Shown: positions 1-6,671 of the stretch, piece by piece
How positions within the stretch are numbered: position 1 is the stretch's first letter
How the letters are laid out: every line of letters begins with the position of its first letter
Assembly (NCBI GenBank): GCA_023250755.1
Contig: JAHFAC010000055.1
Coordinates: forward strand, 1-9,086
DNA length: 9,086 nt
Direction: 5' to 3'
Source: Bacteriovoracaceae bacterium
Lineage (GTDB): Bacteria; Bdellovibrionota; UBA1018
Program-made: the position numbers and the translations under genes
Notes under the pieces: model-generated
The model's database searches: none
What the model was told of the DNA's origin: nothing
Seen by the model: the letters and a program-made list of their open reading frames with translations, nothing else

Positions 1-659
1 GCAACGGCGATTTTAGGCGTTTTGATCCCCCACCAGTCCTGGAGATGCTTTACGGTGGACTGAATGGTTCTCATGATTTGTTTTACATTCAAATTCTGTG
101 AGACCTCTTTGAGAGAAAGGTGCGTGGTAACTAAGGTCACGCGAAGGTCTTGATTTGAGAGCATCATAGTAACATGTGGGGTAACATGCGGGGTGACATG
201 TGGGTTTCCACACAGAGAGGCGAGAAACTCGGTGTGTCCCGGAAAATGGAACCCGCCGCGCCAGAGCCGCTCTTTGTGGATGGGTCCGGTTACTAGGGCA
301 TGAGCAAGATTAAGCTGCAATAATTGAACTGCGGTTTGTATGGACCACCCCGCCTGATATCCTGGCACGAAGAGGTTTTGTTTTTTTAGTTGTTTAGGTG
401 CGAATTCTGGTGCTGGGAGCAACCAAATCAAGGGCCTCTTTGATTTTGGGGGTTCTTCTCCCTGTTTTAGGGAGACAAGGTCTGTTTCTACGATCTGAGC
501 ACCTAGTTTTTCAAAGGGCTTGCGTGCACCGACGCAAAGAAGCGACGCTTTTTTTCTCCAAGGAGCAGAAGGAGTAGAATGGGATGCAATTCTCCATAAA
601 AGTTCAGGGCCAATTCCGGCAGGATCGCCTGGGGTTACGGCAATAATGAGTTTTTTCAT
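1..659 (-). CDS. pdxA: PdxA, 4-hydroxythreonine-4-phosphate dehydrogenase (3' end off the window)
   Basis: PdxA oxidises 4-phosphohydroxy-L-threonine with NAD(P) in the cytoplasm, in the DXP-dependent pathway to pyridoxal phosphate. The first 219 codons are visible, against about 330 residues in the family; the gene leaves at the left edge. Seen in the translation: TPGDPAGIGPE at residues 9-19 near the N terminus, VTGPIHKE at 123-130 (the family usually has Asn where this has His), GHTEF at 141-145 and VTTHLSLKEV at 177-186. From the E. coli enzyme, His142 and Thr143 correspond to substrate-binding His136 and Thr137, and His180 to metal ligand His166. The distance between these two histidines is 38 residues here and 30 in E. 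coli; the extra eight are a Pro-His-Val-Thr repeat. The start ATG at 659 lies 11 bases after surA and has no clear Shine-Dalgarno, so coupling to surA translation is likely. Identification is secure. Confidence 0.95.
   Translation of the reverse strand, partial: MKKLIIAVTPGDPAGIGPELLWRIASHSTPSAPWRKKASLLCVGARKPFEKLGAQIVETDLVSLKQGEEPPKSKRPLIWLLPAPEFAPKQLKKQNLFVPGYQAGWSIQTAVQLLQLNLAHALVTGPIHKERLWRGGFHFPGHTEFLASLCGNPHVTPHVTPHVTMMLSNQDLRVTLVTTHLSLKEVSQNLNVKQIMRTIQSTVKHLQDWWGIKTPKIAV
169..204 (-). repeat. Three tandem copies of a 12-base unit inside pdxA
   Basis: On the plus strand the unit reads GTAACATGTGGG, followed by copies with one change each (GTAACATGCGGG, GTGACATGTGGG). It is in frame and encodes Pro-His-Val-Thr three times (PdxA residues 153-164), between GHTEF and the Met-Met-Leu strand. 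Compared with E. coli PdxA, the segment is longer by eight residues, which is two unit copies, so a duplication of an original single unit explains it. Confidence 0.93.
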
Positions 660-670
660 ATAGAAGCAAG

Positions 671-1699
671 TTAGGGGGTTACTGCGACCCCTGTAATAGA
701 GGGTTCTCCGGTCTTATGAATGAAAGATTTTTGGCGTTGACGCTGCAGCCAGAGAGAAATCTGGTGTTGATATTCCGCCGCAGCGAGCTGGTTGCGGATT
801 TCTTCTTTCATTTTTTCAAAACGCTCGGTCTCGCTGGATTTTACATCTGCGAGTTTTAAGATAAAAAAAGAACCTCCTGGGCCCACCAAGACTCCGCTGG
901 TTTGGCCGATTCTAAGCTTTTTAAGTTCGCCACGAATGGCGGCAGACATTTGGTCGTCCGTCAGGACGCCGAGATCGCCACCGGAGGAGGCAGAGGCATC
1001 ATCGCTGAGTCGTTTGGCAACTTCCTCAAAAGCCTCGCCTTTTTGAAGGTCCTGTCTCGCTTTATGCGCAGCCTCTTTCGCAGCAGCGGGGGTTTTATAG
1101 CTCTTAGGCGAAACGCTGATCAGTTTAACATGATAAGCAAGTGGAACGCCCGTCTTGGGTGTGAAGTGATTGTAAAAATAATTTTTAACATCTTCATCTG
1201 AAATGCTGACTCGTGCCCTGATGTCGCGATCGATCAAGTTTCGTTTCGAGGCGCTGGCGCGAATCAGCTCAAAGTAGTCTTCAAATGAGAAGCCCTGCTC
1301 TTGTAGTGCTGACCGCAGTCGTGTACGGTCGATTTTGTTATTCGATTGAATAGAGTTGATCTCTTGCTCGACATCAGAATCAGTGACCGAGAATTGCTGG
1401 GCAATCATTTTTTCGTTAATCAAAAAATCCACAATGTCAGCAGACAGCGTTTTTTCGCCTTGCGCGGCAATGGGCGTGCCAGCAAAGAGGGGATCCAGTT
1501 GAGCGCGGAGGGCGAGGGTTTCGCGAAAGCGGTTGACGTCGGAGAGTAAAATCAGGGAAGTGTTGATTGAGGCCTCTAGGCGATCTAACAGGAGTGGGGT
1601 TGCTTGGCAGGGGTGCTCAATGGCACAGAAAAAAAGCATGAAAAAAAATGGGAGAAAAACACGGATCTTCTTTTGTTTGTAGGTAGGCATTACATTCAT
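671..1699 (-). CDS. surA: SurA-like periplasmic chaperone / peptidyl-prolyl isomerase
   Basis: The 342-residue protein begins with a basic stretch (KQKKIR) and a hydrophobic core to about residue 27, with a signal peptidase I-like site after Cys-Gln-Ala near residue 33, so it is exported. Residues 38-170 look like the SurA N-terminal chaperone domain (LDRLEASINTSLILLSDV resembles the family's LDRIVAVVN...ILQSEL). A parvulin domain spans about 187-286, with YHVKLI at its start, SGGDLG at 239-244 and GPGGSFFILKL at 273-283. A helical tail resembling the SurA C-terminal helix follows. E. coli SurA (428 residues) has two parvulin domains; only one is present here, as in many shorter homologues. 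The family role is escort of unfolded outer-membrane proteins. The start ATG at 1699 has an in-frame alternative at 1690; neither has a good Shine-Dalgarno. It lies 16 bases after the PpiC gene and 11 before pdxA. Confidence 0.88.
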   Translation of the reverse strand: MNVMPTYKQKKIRVFLPFFFMLFFCAIEHPCQATPLLLDRLEASINTSLILLSDVNRFRETLALRAQLDPLFAGTPIAAQGEKTLSADIVDFLINEKMIAQQFSVTDSDVEQEINSIQSNNKIDRTRLRSALQEQGFSFEDYFELIRASASKRNLIDRDIRARVSISDEDVKNYFYNHFTPKTGVPLAYHVKLISVSPKSYKTPAAAKEAAHKARQDLQKGEAFEEVAKRLSDDASASSGGDLGVLTDDQMSAAIRGELKKLRIGQTSGVLVGPGGSFFILKLADVKSSETERFEKMKEEIRNQLAAAEYQHQISLWLQRQRQKSFIHKTGEPSITGVAVTP

Positions 1700-1715
1700 T
1701 GTTCTGGCACATTCA

Positions 1716-2582
1716 TTAGGGCTTTAGCAAGTCCGCTTGAACGGTCACTTTCGCCTGTTTGCGCAATGTGTCCATATAGTGTTCAAAAACCTGTGTGCGG
1801 CGCTCGTCAAAGAGTAGGCGCTTAACTTGCGCTTTGTCGACATCTTCCCAGCTTTTGACAGCGGTAAGCTTAATGATGTGGAATCCAAATTGAGATCGGA
1901 TGATTCCGCTAATTTTTCCAGGAATTTTGAGTTTTACTGCAGTCTCATAATAGAGCGGATCTAAGCGGTCACGGGTCTGGTAATCAATATCACCTCCCAT
2001 GGGGGCCGCCACCCCCTCCGAAAAGCGCTGCGCAATTTCAGCAAAGCCCATTTTCGAAGAGGTTTTTTTTGAGTCACTTAAGTCTTCTCTTAGGAGTTCT
2101 TTAATATAGTCATTGTATATTTTTTGAATTTTCTCCTGTGCTTTTTTGGTTTCATCTGGGGTCGCATCGGGACGAAGCGCAACGAAGATATGGCTTGAGC
2201 GAATCTCTGGGTTTTTTGTGTAAAAATCTTTTGCTTCGTCGTCTGTAATTTTAATGGTTTCGAATTCTTTGCTGAGTTTTTTATCTAAAAGCGCATGATA
2301 AAGAACTGTATTCATCCGATCAACCACCTCAGGGTCTTTGTCGAGCCCCTGGTGCCGTGCCTCTTGAATCCCGAGTTCACGTTTAATTAGATCATCTAAA
2401 ACCCCCTGTTTTGTGGGGGCTTTAAATTGAAAAAAACGGAGATTTTCTTTAAATTTCTTATTGAAGTCCTCAATAGAGATGACAGTGTTGTTGACCCGCG
2501 CGAGTTCAGTCGTGGCGAAAGAGGTCATAGCGCAAAGAGTAAGAGCGAAAAAACCTATAAAGAGGGAAACCATATTTTTCAT
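1716..2582 (-). CDS. Secreted PpiC/PrsA-type parvulin peptidyl-prolyl isomerase
   Basis: The 288-residue protein has a signal peptide at residues 1-23 (hydrophobic core VSLFIGFFALTLCAM, then Ser-Phe-Ala before the likely cut). There is no lipobox, so it should be soluble in the periplasm or held by other contacts. Residues 24-125 form a helical N-terminal segment of the SurA/PrsA kind (ELARVNNTVISIEDF and following). The parvulin domain spans about 128-244: SSHIFVAL near 129-136, the conserved Gly-Gly-Asp at 196-198, and FGFHIIKLTAVKS near 232-244. A stretch of about 35 residues rich in Lys, Glu and Asp interrupts the domain before AEIAQRFSEG. It is a distant paralogue of the SurA-like neighbour, and the two probably share clients of the cell envelope. 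The start ATG at 2582 follows mfd by 52 bases. It could be named prsA, ppiC or ppiD; I leave the symbol blank. Confidence 0.87.
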   Translation of the reverse strand: MKNMVSLFIGFFALTLCAMTSFATTELARVNNTVISIEDFNKKFKENLRFFQFKAPTKQGVLDDLIKRELGIQEARHQGLDKDPEVVDRMNTVLYHALLDKKLSKEFETIKITDDEAKDFYTKNPEIRSSHIFVALRPDATPDETKKAQEKIQKIYNDYIKELLREDLSDSKKTSSKMGFAEIAQRFSEGVAAPMGGDIDYQTRDRLDPLYYETAVKLKIPGKISGIIRSQFGFHIIKLTAVKSWEDVDKAQVKRLLFDERRTQVFEHYMDTLRKQAKVTVQADLLKP

Positions 2583-2634
2583 AGCACCAGGGTAACATGA
2601 TTTTTTAAGTTCGCAAATTCTTGAGTTTTCAGGA

Positions 2635-4920
2635 CTATTGGGTTGACGCTGGGCGTTTAAGGGTGGTGATCAGCGTTTCAAATTCAAAATAAAAATCTCT
2701 GAGTGTTGGACTTGGAATGTGAGCAATAAACTTAGAATCAGGGGTGATTTGGTATTTAGCTGGGTTTGCAGACATGAGTTGGATGGCACGTGTCGGATCA
2801 AGGTGGCTGATTTTGTCTGGAGAAAATGTTGATTTCTCAGCCCCAATAGTGAGGGTGGCAACTCCATTCGTTTTTAAAAGGAGCTTGAGACGAATCAACC
2901 AGAGTAGGTTTTGCGCTTCAATGGGCAGTGGGCCAAAGCGATCTTTAAGTTCTTCTTCAATGAGTTGAATCTCTTCCTCAGATTGAGTGGCAGACAGGCG
3001 ACGATAGAGCGAAAGACGCTGGTGAACATCGGGGAGATAGTCTTCTGCCAGAAATGAGGGAAAGGGGGCCTTAATTTCGGGCTCGCGGGACGACTCTTCG
3101 GGCAGGATCGGCTTTCCCTGCAATTCATGGATCGCCTCTTCCAGAAGTTCTGTGTAAAGGTCAAAGCCGACTGCTTCGATATGGCCAGACTGTTGAGGAC
3201 CAAGAAGATCTCCACCGCCGCGGATTTCTAGGTCATGAGAGGCAATGCTAAAACCACTTCCTAGCTCTATGAAGCGCTGAATGACTTCGAGGCGACGCTT
3301 TGCCTCCTCTGTTACGGCTCCCTCTTGAGGGATTAAAAGATAACAATAAGCGCGTTGCTGACCGCGGCCGACTCTTCCGCGAATTTGGTAAAGCTGGGCC
3401 AGTCCAAACGTGTCGGCACGGTTGATGATGATGGTGTTGGCAGACGGGAGGTCCAGCCCAGACTCGATGATTGAAGTGCAAACAAGGACATTAGTTTCTT
3501 TTCGATAAAAGGAGAGCATTGCTTTTTCAAGGGCGGCATCCCCCATTTGTCCATGTGCGACTAAAACCTTTGCGTCCGGGAGCAATTCCTGTAATTTTGC
3601 TGCCGTCTTGTCAATGGTTTGAACACGATTATGAACAAAGAAAACCTGGCCCCCTCGACTCAACTCAAACGCGACTGCGCGGCTAATTAATGCTTCATCG
3701 TACTTTGCCACATACGTGCGGATGGGGAGACGATCCAAAGGGGGCGTGGTGATGAGGCTGATGTCTCTGAGACCGGCAAGGGCCATGTGTAGAGTTCTTG
3801 GAATGGGGGTTGCGGTCAGCGTAAGAACATGGGAGCAAACCCTTAATGCTTTAAGTCGTTCTTTATGTTCGACGCCAAACCGATGTTCTTCGTCTACAAC
3901 CAAAAGGCCAAGATCACGAAAAGAGACATCTCGAGAAAGCAATCTATGGGTACCGATAACAATGTCCACTTTTCCTGTGGCAAGATTTTCAAGGATTACC
4001 TTTTGTTCTTTCGTTGATTTAAACCGCGACAAAGAGTCAATCACGATCGGATAATCTTTTAGCCTACTCTTGAATGAGAGTTCGTGTTGATTGGCAAGCA
4101 CGGTCGTCGGAACCAGAACAGCCACTTGTTTTCCATCAGTAACGGCGCGAAAAGCAGCGCGAATGGCAACCTCGGTTTTTCCGTACCCTACATCGCCACA
4201 GATAAGGCGGTCCATGACTTTTCCTGTTTCTAGATCATTCAGAGTGTCTTCAATGGCTTTGAGTTGATCAGGTGTTTCGTCAAATGGAAATTGTGCTTCA
4301 AACTCGTGAAATGAACTGTCTCGGGGAGAGTGTCGGGTACCCTGTGCGACTTTACGCTGGGCATAAAGTTGAACCAAATTGATAGCAAGTTGCTTAACTG
4401 CATCCCGAACTTTTTCTTTCACTTTTGAAAAACGCTGGCTTCCGAGACGATCTAGCGCGGTGCTTTCGGTAGGACTAATGTATTTTTGGATGACGTTTAG
4501 GCGATAGACCGGCAGGTACAACCGATCTTTATTGGCATATTCCAAGAGCAAAAAGTCGCTCGGTGCACCGGAGAGACTCAGTCGTACAAGTCCTTGATAG
4601 CGTCCAATTCCGTGGTCCACATGGACCACTAGGTCTTTGGTGCTTAGATCCGAAAGCGCTTGTAGTCCTGCCCAGTCTTTGCTGGCAGAAGAGCTTTTCT
4701 TGCGCGAAGATGCCTTGCGCACGTGTTTGCTTCCCAGGATCTCACTTTCAGTAATTAAAACCAGTCCTTCTGCTGGCCAGCGAAAGCCTGCGGAGAGCGT
4801 ACCTTCAACGAGGGTGATGAATGAGGGGTGGGGTGGGCCATTGATTTGACACGGCAAGTGTCGCTCTGAGAGAAGAAATCGAATTCGCTCTACTTGGCTT
4901 TGAGTAGAGGCAAAGGCCAC
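2635..4920 (-). CDS. mfd: Mfd C-terminal part: RNA-polymerase-interacting domain, translocase and TRCF domain
   Basis: This is the larger part of the transcription-repair coupling factor, the ATP-driven DNA translocase that pushes stalled RNA polymerase off lesions and recruits UvrA. In this 761-residue frame, the polymerase-interacting domain is near 95-150 (LVVHVDHGIGRYQGL, then YANKDRLYLPVYRL). The superfamily 2 motor follows: Walker A GDVGYGKTE at 242-250, DEEH at 343-346, TATPIPRTL at 369-377, IIESGLDLPSANT in motif V, and QIRGRVGRG at 512-520. Next come HDLEIRGGGDLLG and the C-terminal TRCF domain from about 620 (FLAEDYLPDVHQRLSLYRRL). Nothing in the motor is missing. The frame is the same as the upstream half; only the TAG at 4960-4962 and 13 codons separate them. 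The GTG at 4920 is the first possible start and has only a weak AAGG ten bases upstream. Read through, Mfd would be 1176 residues (E. coli 1148). The gene itself ends with TAG. Confidence 0.95.
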   Translation of the reverse strand: MAFASTQSQVERIRFLLSERHLPCQINGPPHPSFITLVEGTLSAGFRWPAEGLVLITESEILGSKHVRKASSRKKSSSASKDWAGLQALSDLSTKDLVVHVDHGIGRYQGLVRLSLSGAPSDFLLLEYANKDRLYLPVYRLNVIQKYISPTESTALDRLGSQRFSKVKEKVRDAVKQLAINLVQLYAQRKVAQGTRHSPRDSSFHEFEAQFPFDETPDQLKAIEDTLNDLETGKVMDRLICGDVGYGKTEVAIRAAFRAVTDGKQVAVLVPTTVLANQHELSFKSRLKDYPIVIDSLSRFKSTKEQKVILENLATGKVDIVIGTHRLLSRDVSFRDLGLLVVDEEHRFGVEHKERLKALRVCSHVLTLTATPIPRTLHMALAGLRDISLITTPPLDRLPIRTYVAKYDEALISRAVAFELSRGGQVFFVHNRVQTIDKTAAKLQELLPDAKVLVAHGQMGDAALEKAMLSFYRKETNVLVCTSIIESGLDLPSANTIIINRADTFGLAQLYQIRGRVGRGQQRAYCYLLIPQEGAVTEEAKRRLEVIQRFIELGSGFSIASHDLEIRGGGDLLGPQQSGHIEAVGFDLYTELLEEAIHELQGKPILPEESSREPEIKAPFPSFLAEDYLPDVHQRLSLYRRLSATQSEEEIQLIEEELKDRFGPLPIEAQNLLWLIRLKLLLKTNGVATLTIGAEKSTFSPDKISHLDPTRAIQLMSANPAKYQITPDSKFIAHIPSPTLRDFYFEFETLITTLKRPASTQ

Positions 4921-4959
4921 GATTTTAAAACCTTGTTTTAGCCAAAGGCGAAAGACAGG

Positions 4960-4962
4960 CTA
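4960..4962 (-). other. mfd: In-frame amber (TAG) codon inside mfd
   Basis: The plus strand reads CTA, so the gene reads GGC GAT CTT TAG CCT GTC TTT. The residues on both sides (LGDL, then PVFRLWLKQGFKIVAFAS) continue the Mfd alignment with no frame change. This is codon 402 counted from ATG 6165. A single C-to-T change from CAG (Gln) would produce it; other one-base ancestors are possible. Confidence 0.95.
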
Positions 4963-6165
4963 AAGATCGCCCAAGGAGTGACGAGTTCCAGAACTCAGAT
5001 CCGTATTGACCTGGATGAGTGGGCGTGTGTGAGAGGCTGCTTCGGTATTCTCTCGGAGGGAGTTCAGATCGGTGAGCTCAATGCGGTCCAAGCAGAGCAA
5101 GGTCCGTTTAGAGAGGAAGTGCCCATCTTCTAGAGGGGGGTGTTGAAATAAAACATCCACGGAAGGAATAATGAGCCCATGGGTCCCCATTTCAGCGGCA
5201 AAGGAGCGCTGCTGTTCAAGAAAGCGAGAAAATTCTTCATGGCATGCAGGGGCATCTACCCAAAAAATAATGCGTTCGCTAGGAAGATAATCCCAAAAGG
5301 TTGCTGGTTTTTCATACGCAAAAGGTGCCCAGGCATCGCTATAGGCAGGATAAATTCCCACCTGGACAGCAGATAGGATCGGATCGCGAATCGCTCTTGA
5401 AATCTCTGCGTCATCAGCAAAGGATTTGAGTCTTTCGCGGATTAGCGCATGGGTTTTGGCGTTGATGAGCACTTCTCTGGCAGGCGGGACCCGACAGGGG
5501 TGATCTTTAGAAAGGGGTGAGCTTACGGTGCGTTGAGACTGGGGGTCAAAAAAGCGGAGCCGCTCGACAGAATCACCCAAGAGCTCAATTCGCAAGGGGC
5601 TATCTGCGTGGGCAGGGAAGACGTCCACAATCTCTCCCCGGATTGCAAAAGTTCCAGGATCTTCGACTGTATCAACGCGCAAATAGCCCGCGTCTGTTAA
5701 CCGTACAGCAAGGGTCTCTCGGTCTTCAATATTTTTTTCAGGGTGAAGCAACGTCGATTTTTCTAAAAAGATTTCCTTAGGAAGCGTTGTCTGCCAAGTG
5801 GCTGCGAGTGTCGAAACAAAAACTTGGGGGAGATCAGGAGACAGAGTATGTTCAAGTGCGCCCAAGCGCGCCAGGCGCGTGCGTATTGCTGGGGTTACCG
5901 AGGTATAAGGGGATTGCTCCCAAGTCGGAAGATGGATGGCCCGAGGTTTTCCCTCGAAAAGGGCGGTGCTGAGCGATTCTATGTCTAAAGTAAGATCGCG
6001 AGCAATATCATCATTAGGGCAAAGAACCACACAGCTTCGGTTGGTGTTGATGAGCTCATGGAGGATAACAAGGGCTTGGGCTGCGCCCGTGAGGCCGTGA
6101 GTGTGTGCTTTTCCGGGAAAAGCGTGGGCAGAACTCAGTAGGGTTGCAATTCGGCTTGTGGCCAT
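4960..6165 (-). CDS. mfd: Mfd N-terminal part: UvrB-like module, ended by an in-frame amber codon
   Basis: This 401-residue frame carries the UvrB-homology module (domains D1a-D2-D1b) of Mfd. Visible are HGLTGAAQAL at 23-32 (the degenerate nucleotide-binding loop; Mfd lacks ATPase activity here) and GTFAIRGEIVDVFP at 171-184. Arg176 and Arg192 match E. coli Arg165 and Arg181, which contact UvrA; E. coli Phe185 is Leu196 here. FFDPQSQRT follows. The reading stops at TAG just before domain D3. I chose ATG 6165, which has AAAAAAGGA ending three bases upstream. An in-frame GTG at 6207 would add 14 residues, but it sits inside the proposed promoter and lacks a ribosome site. Family knowledge: D2 is normally masked by D7 until Mfd binds polymerase, so a free N-terminal half would expose its UvrA site. 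Whether this is a real short protein, a broken gene or a base error cannot be told from the sequence. Confidence 0.92.
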   Translation of the reverse strand: MATSRIATLLSSAHAFPGKAHTHGLTGAAQALVILHELINTNRSCVVLCPNDDIARDLTLDIESLSTALFEGKPRAIHLPTWEQSPYTSVTPAIRTRLARLGALEHTLSPDLPQVFVSTLAATWQTTLPKEIFLEKSTLLHPEKNIEDRETLAVRLTDAGYLRVDTVEDPGTFAIRGEIVDVFPAHADSPLRIELLGDSVERLRFFDPQSQRTVSSPLSKDHPCRVPPAREVLINAKTHALIRERLKSFADDAEISRAIRDPILSAVQVGIYPAYSDAWAPFAYEKPATFWDYLPSERIIFWVDAPACHEEFSRFLEQQRSFAAEMGTHGLIIPSVDVLFQHPPLEDGHFLSKRTLLCLDRIELTDLNSLRENTEAASHTRPLIQVNTDLSSGTRHSLGDL

Positions 6166-6168
6166 AGA

Positions 6169-6172
6169 TCCT
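6169..6172 (-). promoter_or_regulatory. Ribosome binding site of mfd
   Basis: AGGA, within AAAAAAGGA on the minus strand, ends three bases before ATG 6165. The spacing is short but it is the only Shine-Dalgarno-like site near the candidate starts, and it favours ATG 6165 over GTG 6207. Confidence 0.5.
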
Positions 6173-6188
6173 TTTTTGGGTGGCAAGA

Positions 6189-6217
6189 ACTCTACCGACC
6201 TTGACACAAAATTTCAA
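6189..6217 (-). promoter_or_regulatory. Sigma70-like promoter for mfd
   Basis: On the minus strand TTGAAA (6217-6212) is followed after exactly 17 bases by TAGAGT (6194-6189), five and four matches to the consensus. Transcription would start near 6182, about 17 bases before ATG 6165. It overlaps the opposite nuo promoter. Confidence 0.5.
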
Positions 6218-6229
6218 CTTCAGTAACTT
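6201..6229 (+). promoter_or_regulatory. Sigma70-like promoter for the nuo operon
   Basis: A perfect TTGACA (6201-6206) is followed after 17 bases by TAACTT (6224-6229), a weak -10 with three consensus matches including the first T and A and the last T. Transcription would start near 6236, giving a leader of about 36 bases before nuoA. Confidence 0.6.
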
Positions 6230-6236
6230 TTCATGG

Positions 6237-6262
6237 GCAGATGGGATAGGCAGATGGAATAG
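6237..6262 (+). repeat. Two tandem copies of a 13-base unit in the nuo leader
   Basis: GCAGATGGGATAG (6237-6249) is followed directly by GCAGATGGAATAG (6250-6262), differing at one base. The second copy runs into the nuoA ribosome binding site. Confidence 0.85.
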
Positions 6263-6266
6263 GGAG
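6261..6266 (+). promoter_or_regulatory. Ribosome binding site of nuoA
   Basis: AGGGAG lies five bases before ATG 6272 and fixes that start. Confidence 0.7.
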
Positions 6267-6271
6267 ACGAG

Positions 6272-6670
6272 ATGCCAAGCGGCTGGGACGTTTATTATGT
6301 AGTTCTTCTTTCAGCGGGGCTTGCACTTACAATTCCAGCTTTTCTGGCCTTTATTTCCTTTTTAGTTCAGGCGAAAGCGAAGAAAAGCGACAAAAGAGCT
6401 ACTGAAACCACCAAACAGGGGCGACGGCTGAATACCCGGTTTTTCATGGGTGTAAATGCGGCACTGATTTTGATCGCTTTTATTTTAGTCTTGGTGCCAT
6501 GTATTGGAGCGGCAGATGCAGGCTTGTTGCGGGGTGGTCTGATTCGAAGGTTAATTGCCATTGTGAGTGTTTCTCTTTTTTCATCAGTAGGATTGCTTTA
6601 TGCGGTTCGTAAAGGCGATTTAGATTGGTTGAATACCTATCGACATGAAAAGGCGGATGGAGAAAAATAG
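6272..6670 (+). CDS. nuoA: Divergent NuoA-like subunit of complex I
   Basis: This 132-residue membrane protein has three hydrophobic segments (about residues 8-33, 57-82 and 88-111), the topology of NuoA/ND3. Support for NuoA is its place directly before nuoB, the RFF motif opening the second segment, and the tail YAVRKGDLDWL at 110-120, which matches E. coli YLVRIGALDW. It is otherwise highly divergent. The loop between segments 1 and 2 is short, lysine-rich and lacks the Pro-Tyr-Glu-Cys-Gly or equivalent motif. E. coli Asp79, Glu81 and Glu102 align with Ile68, Phe70 and about Ala96. The first two rest on a gap-free match from RFF; the third depends on a five-residue indel in the loop. The membrane parts therefore appear to hold no acidic residue. 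The start is supported by AGGGAG five bases upstream. It is the first gene of the operon and ends one base before the chosen nuoB start. Confidence 0.77.
   Translation: MPSGWDVYYVVLLSAGLALTIPAFLAFISFLVQAKAKKSDKRATETTKQGRRLNTRFFMGVNAALILIAFILVLVPCIGAADAGLLRGGLIRRLIAIVSVSLFSSVGLLYAVRKGDLDWLNTYRHEKADGEK
6659..6662 (+). promoter_or_regulatory. Ribosome binding site that favours the GTG start of nuoB
   Basis: GGAG lies nine bases before GTG 6672, immediately downstream of the nuoA stop (TAG, one base, GTG). ATG 6657 has only AAAAGG three bases away and ATG 6645 has none. Confidence 0.5.
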
Positions 6671-6671
6671 A

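Noticed and set aside
169..204. Short direct repeats as a possible CRISPR fragment
   Set aside because: The units are 12 bases, contiguous without spacers, and lie in frame inside pdxA.
13..213. Minus-strand frame with repeated Pro-Thr-Cys-His-like residues that could suggest a small Cys-rich peptide
   Set aside because: It is a shifted frame of pdxA; the apparent repeats come from the 12-base tandem units.
792..1201. Plus-strand frames opposite surA
   Set aside because: They show no domain, no ribosome site and low-complexity antisense composition; they are shadows of surA.
1620..1699. Lipoprotein signal in the SurA-like protein (Leu-Phe-Phe-Cys)
   Set aside because: The residues before this Cys do not fit a lipobox well, and a signal peptidase I site follows at Gln-Ala.
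2583..2634. Possible terminator or promoter between mfd and the PpiC gene
   Set aside because: The 52 bases have no convincing hairpin with a T-run and no pair of spaced promoter boxes.
4960..4962. Pyrrolysine or other genome-wide reassignment of TAG
   Set aside because: TAG ends mfd and nuoA at the expected places in this window, and Mfd has no known catalytic need for a special residue here.
6166..6207. GTG 6207 as the mfd start, adding 14 residues
   Set aside because: It lies within the proposed mfd promoter, has no ribosome binding site, and the added residues do not resemble the family N terminus.
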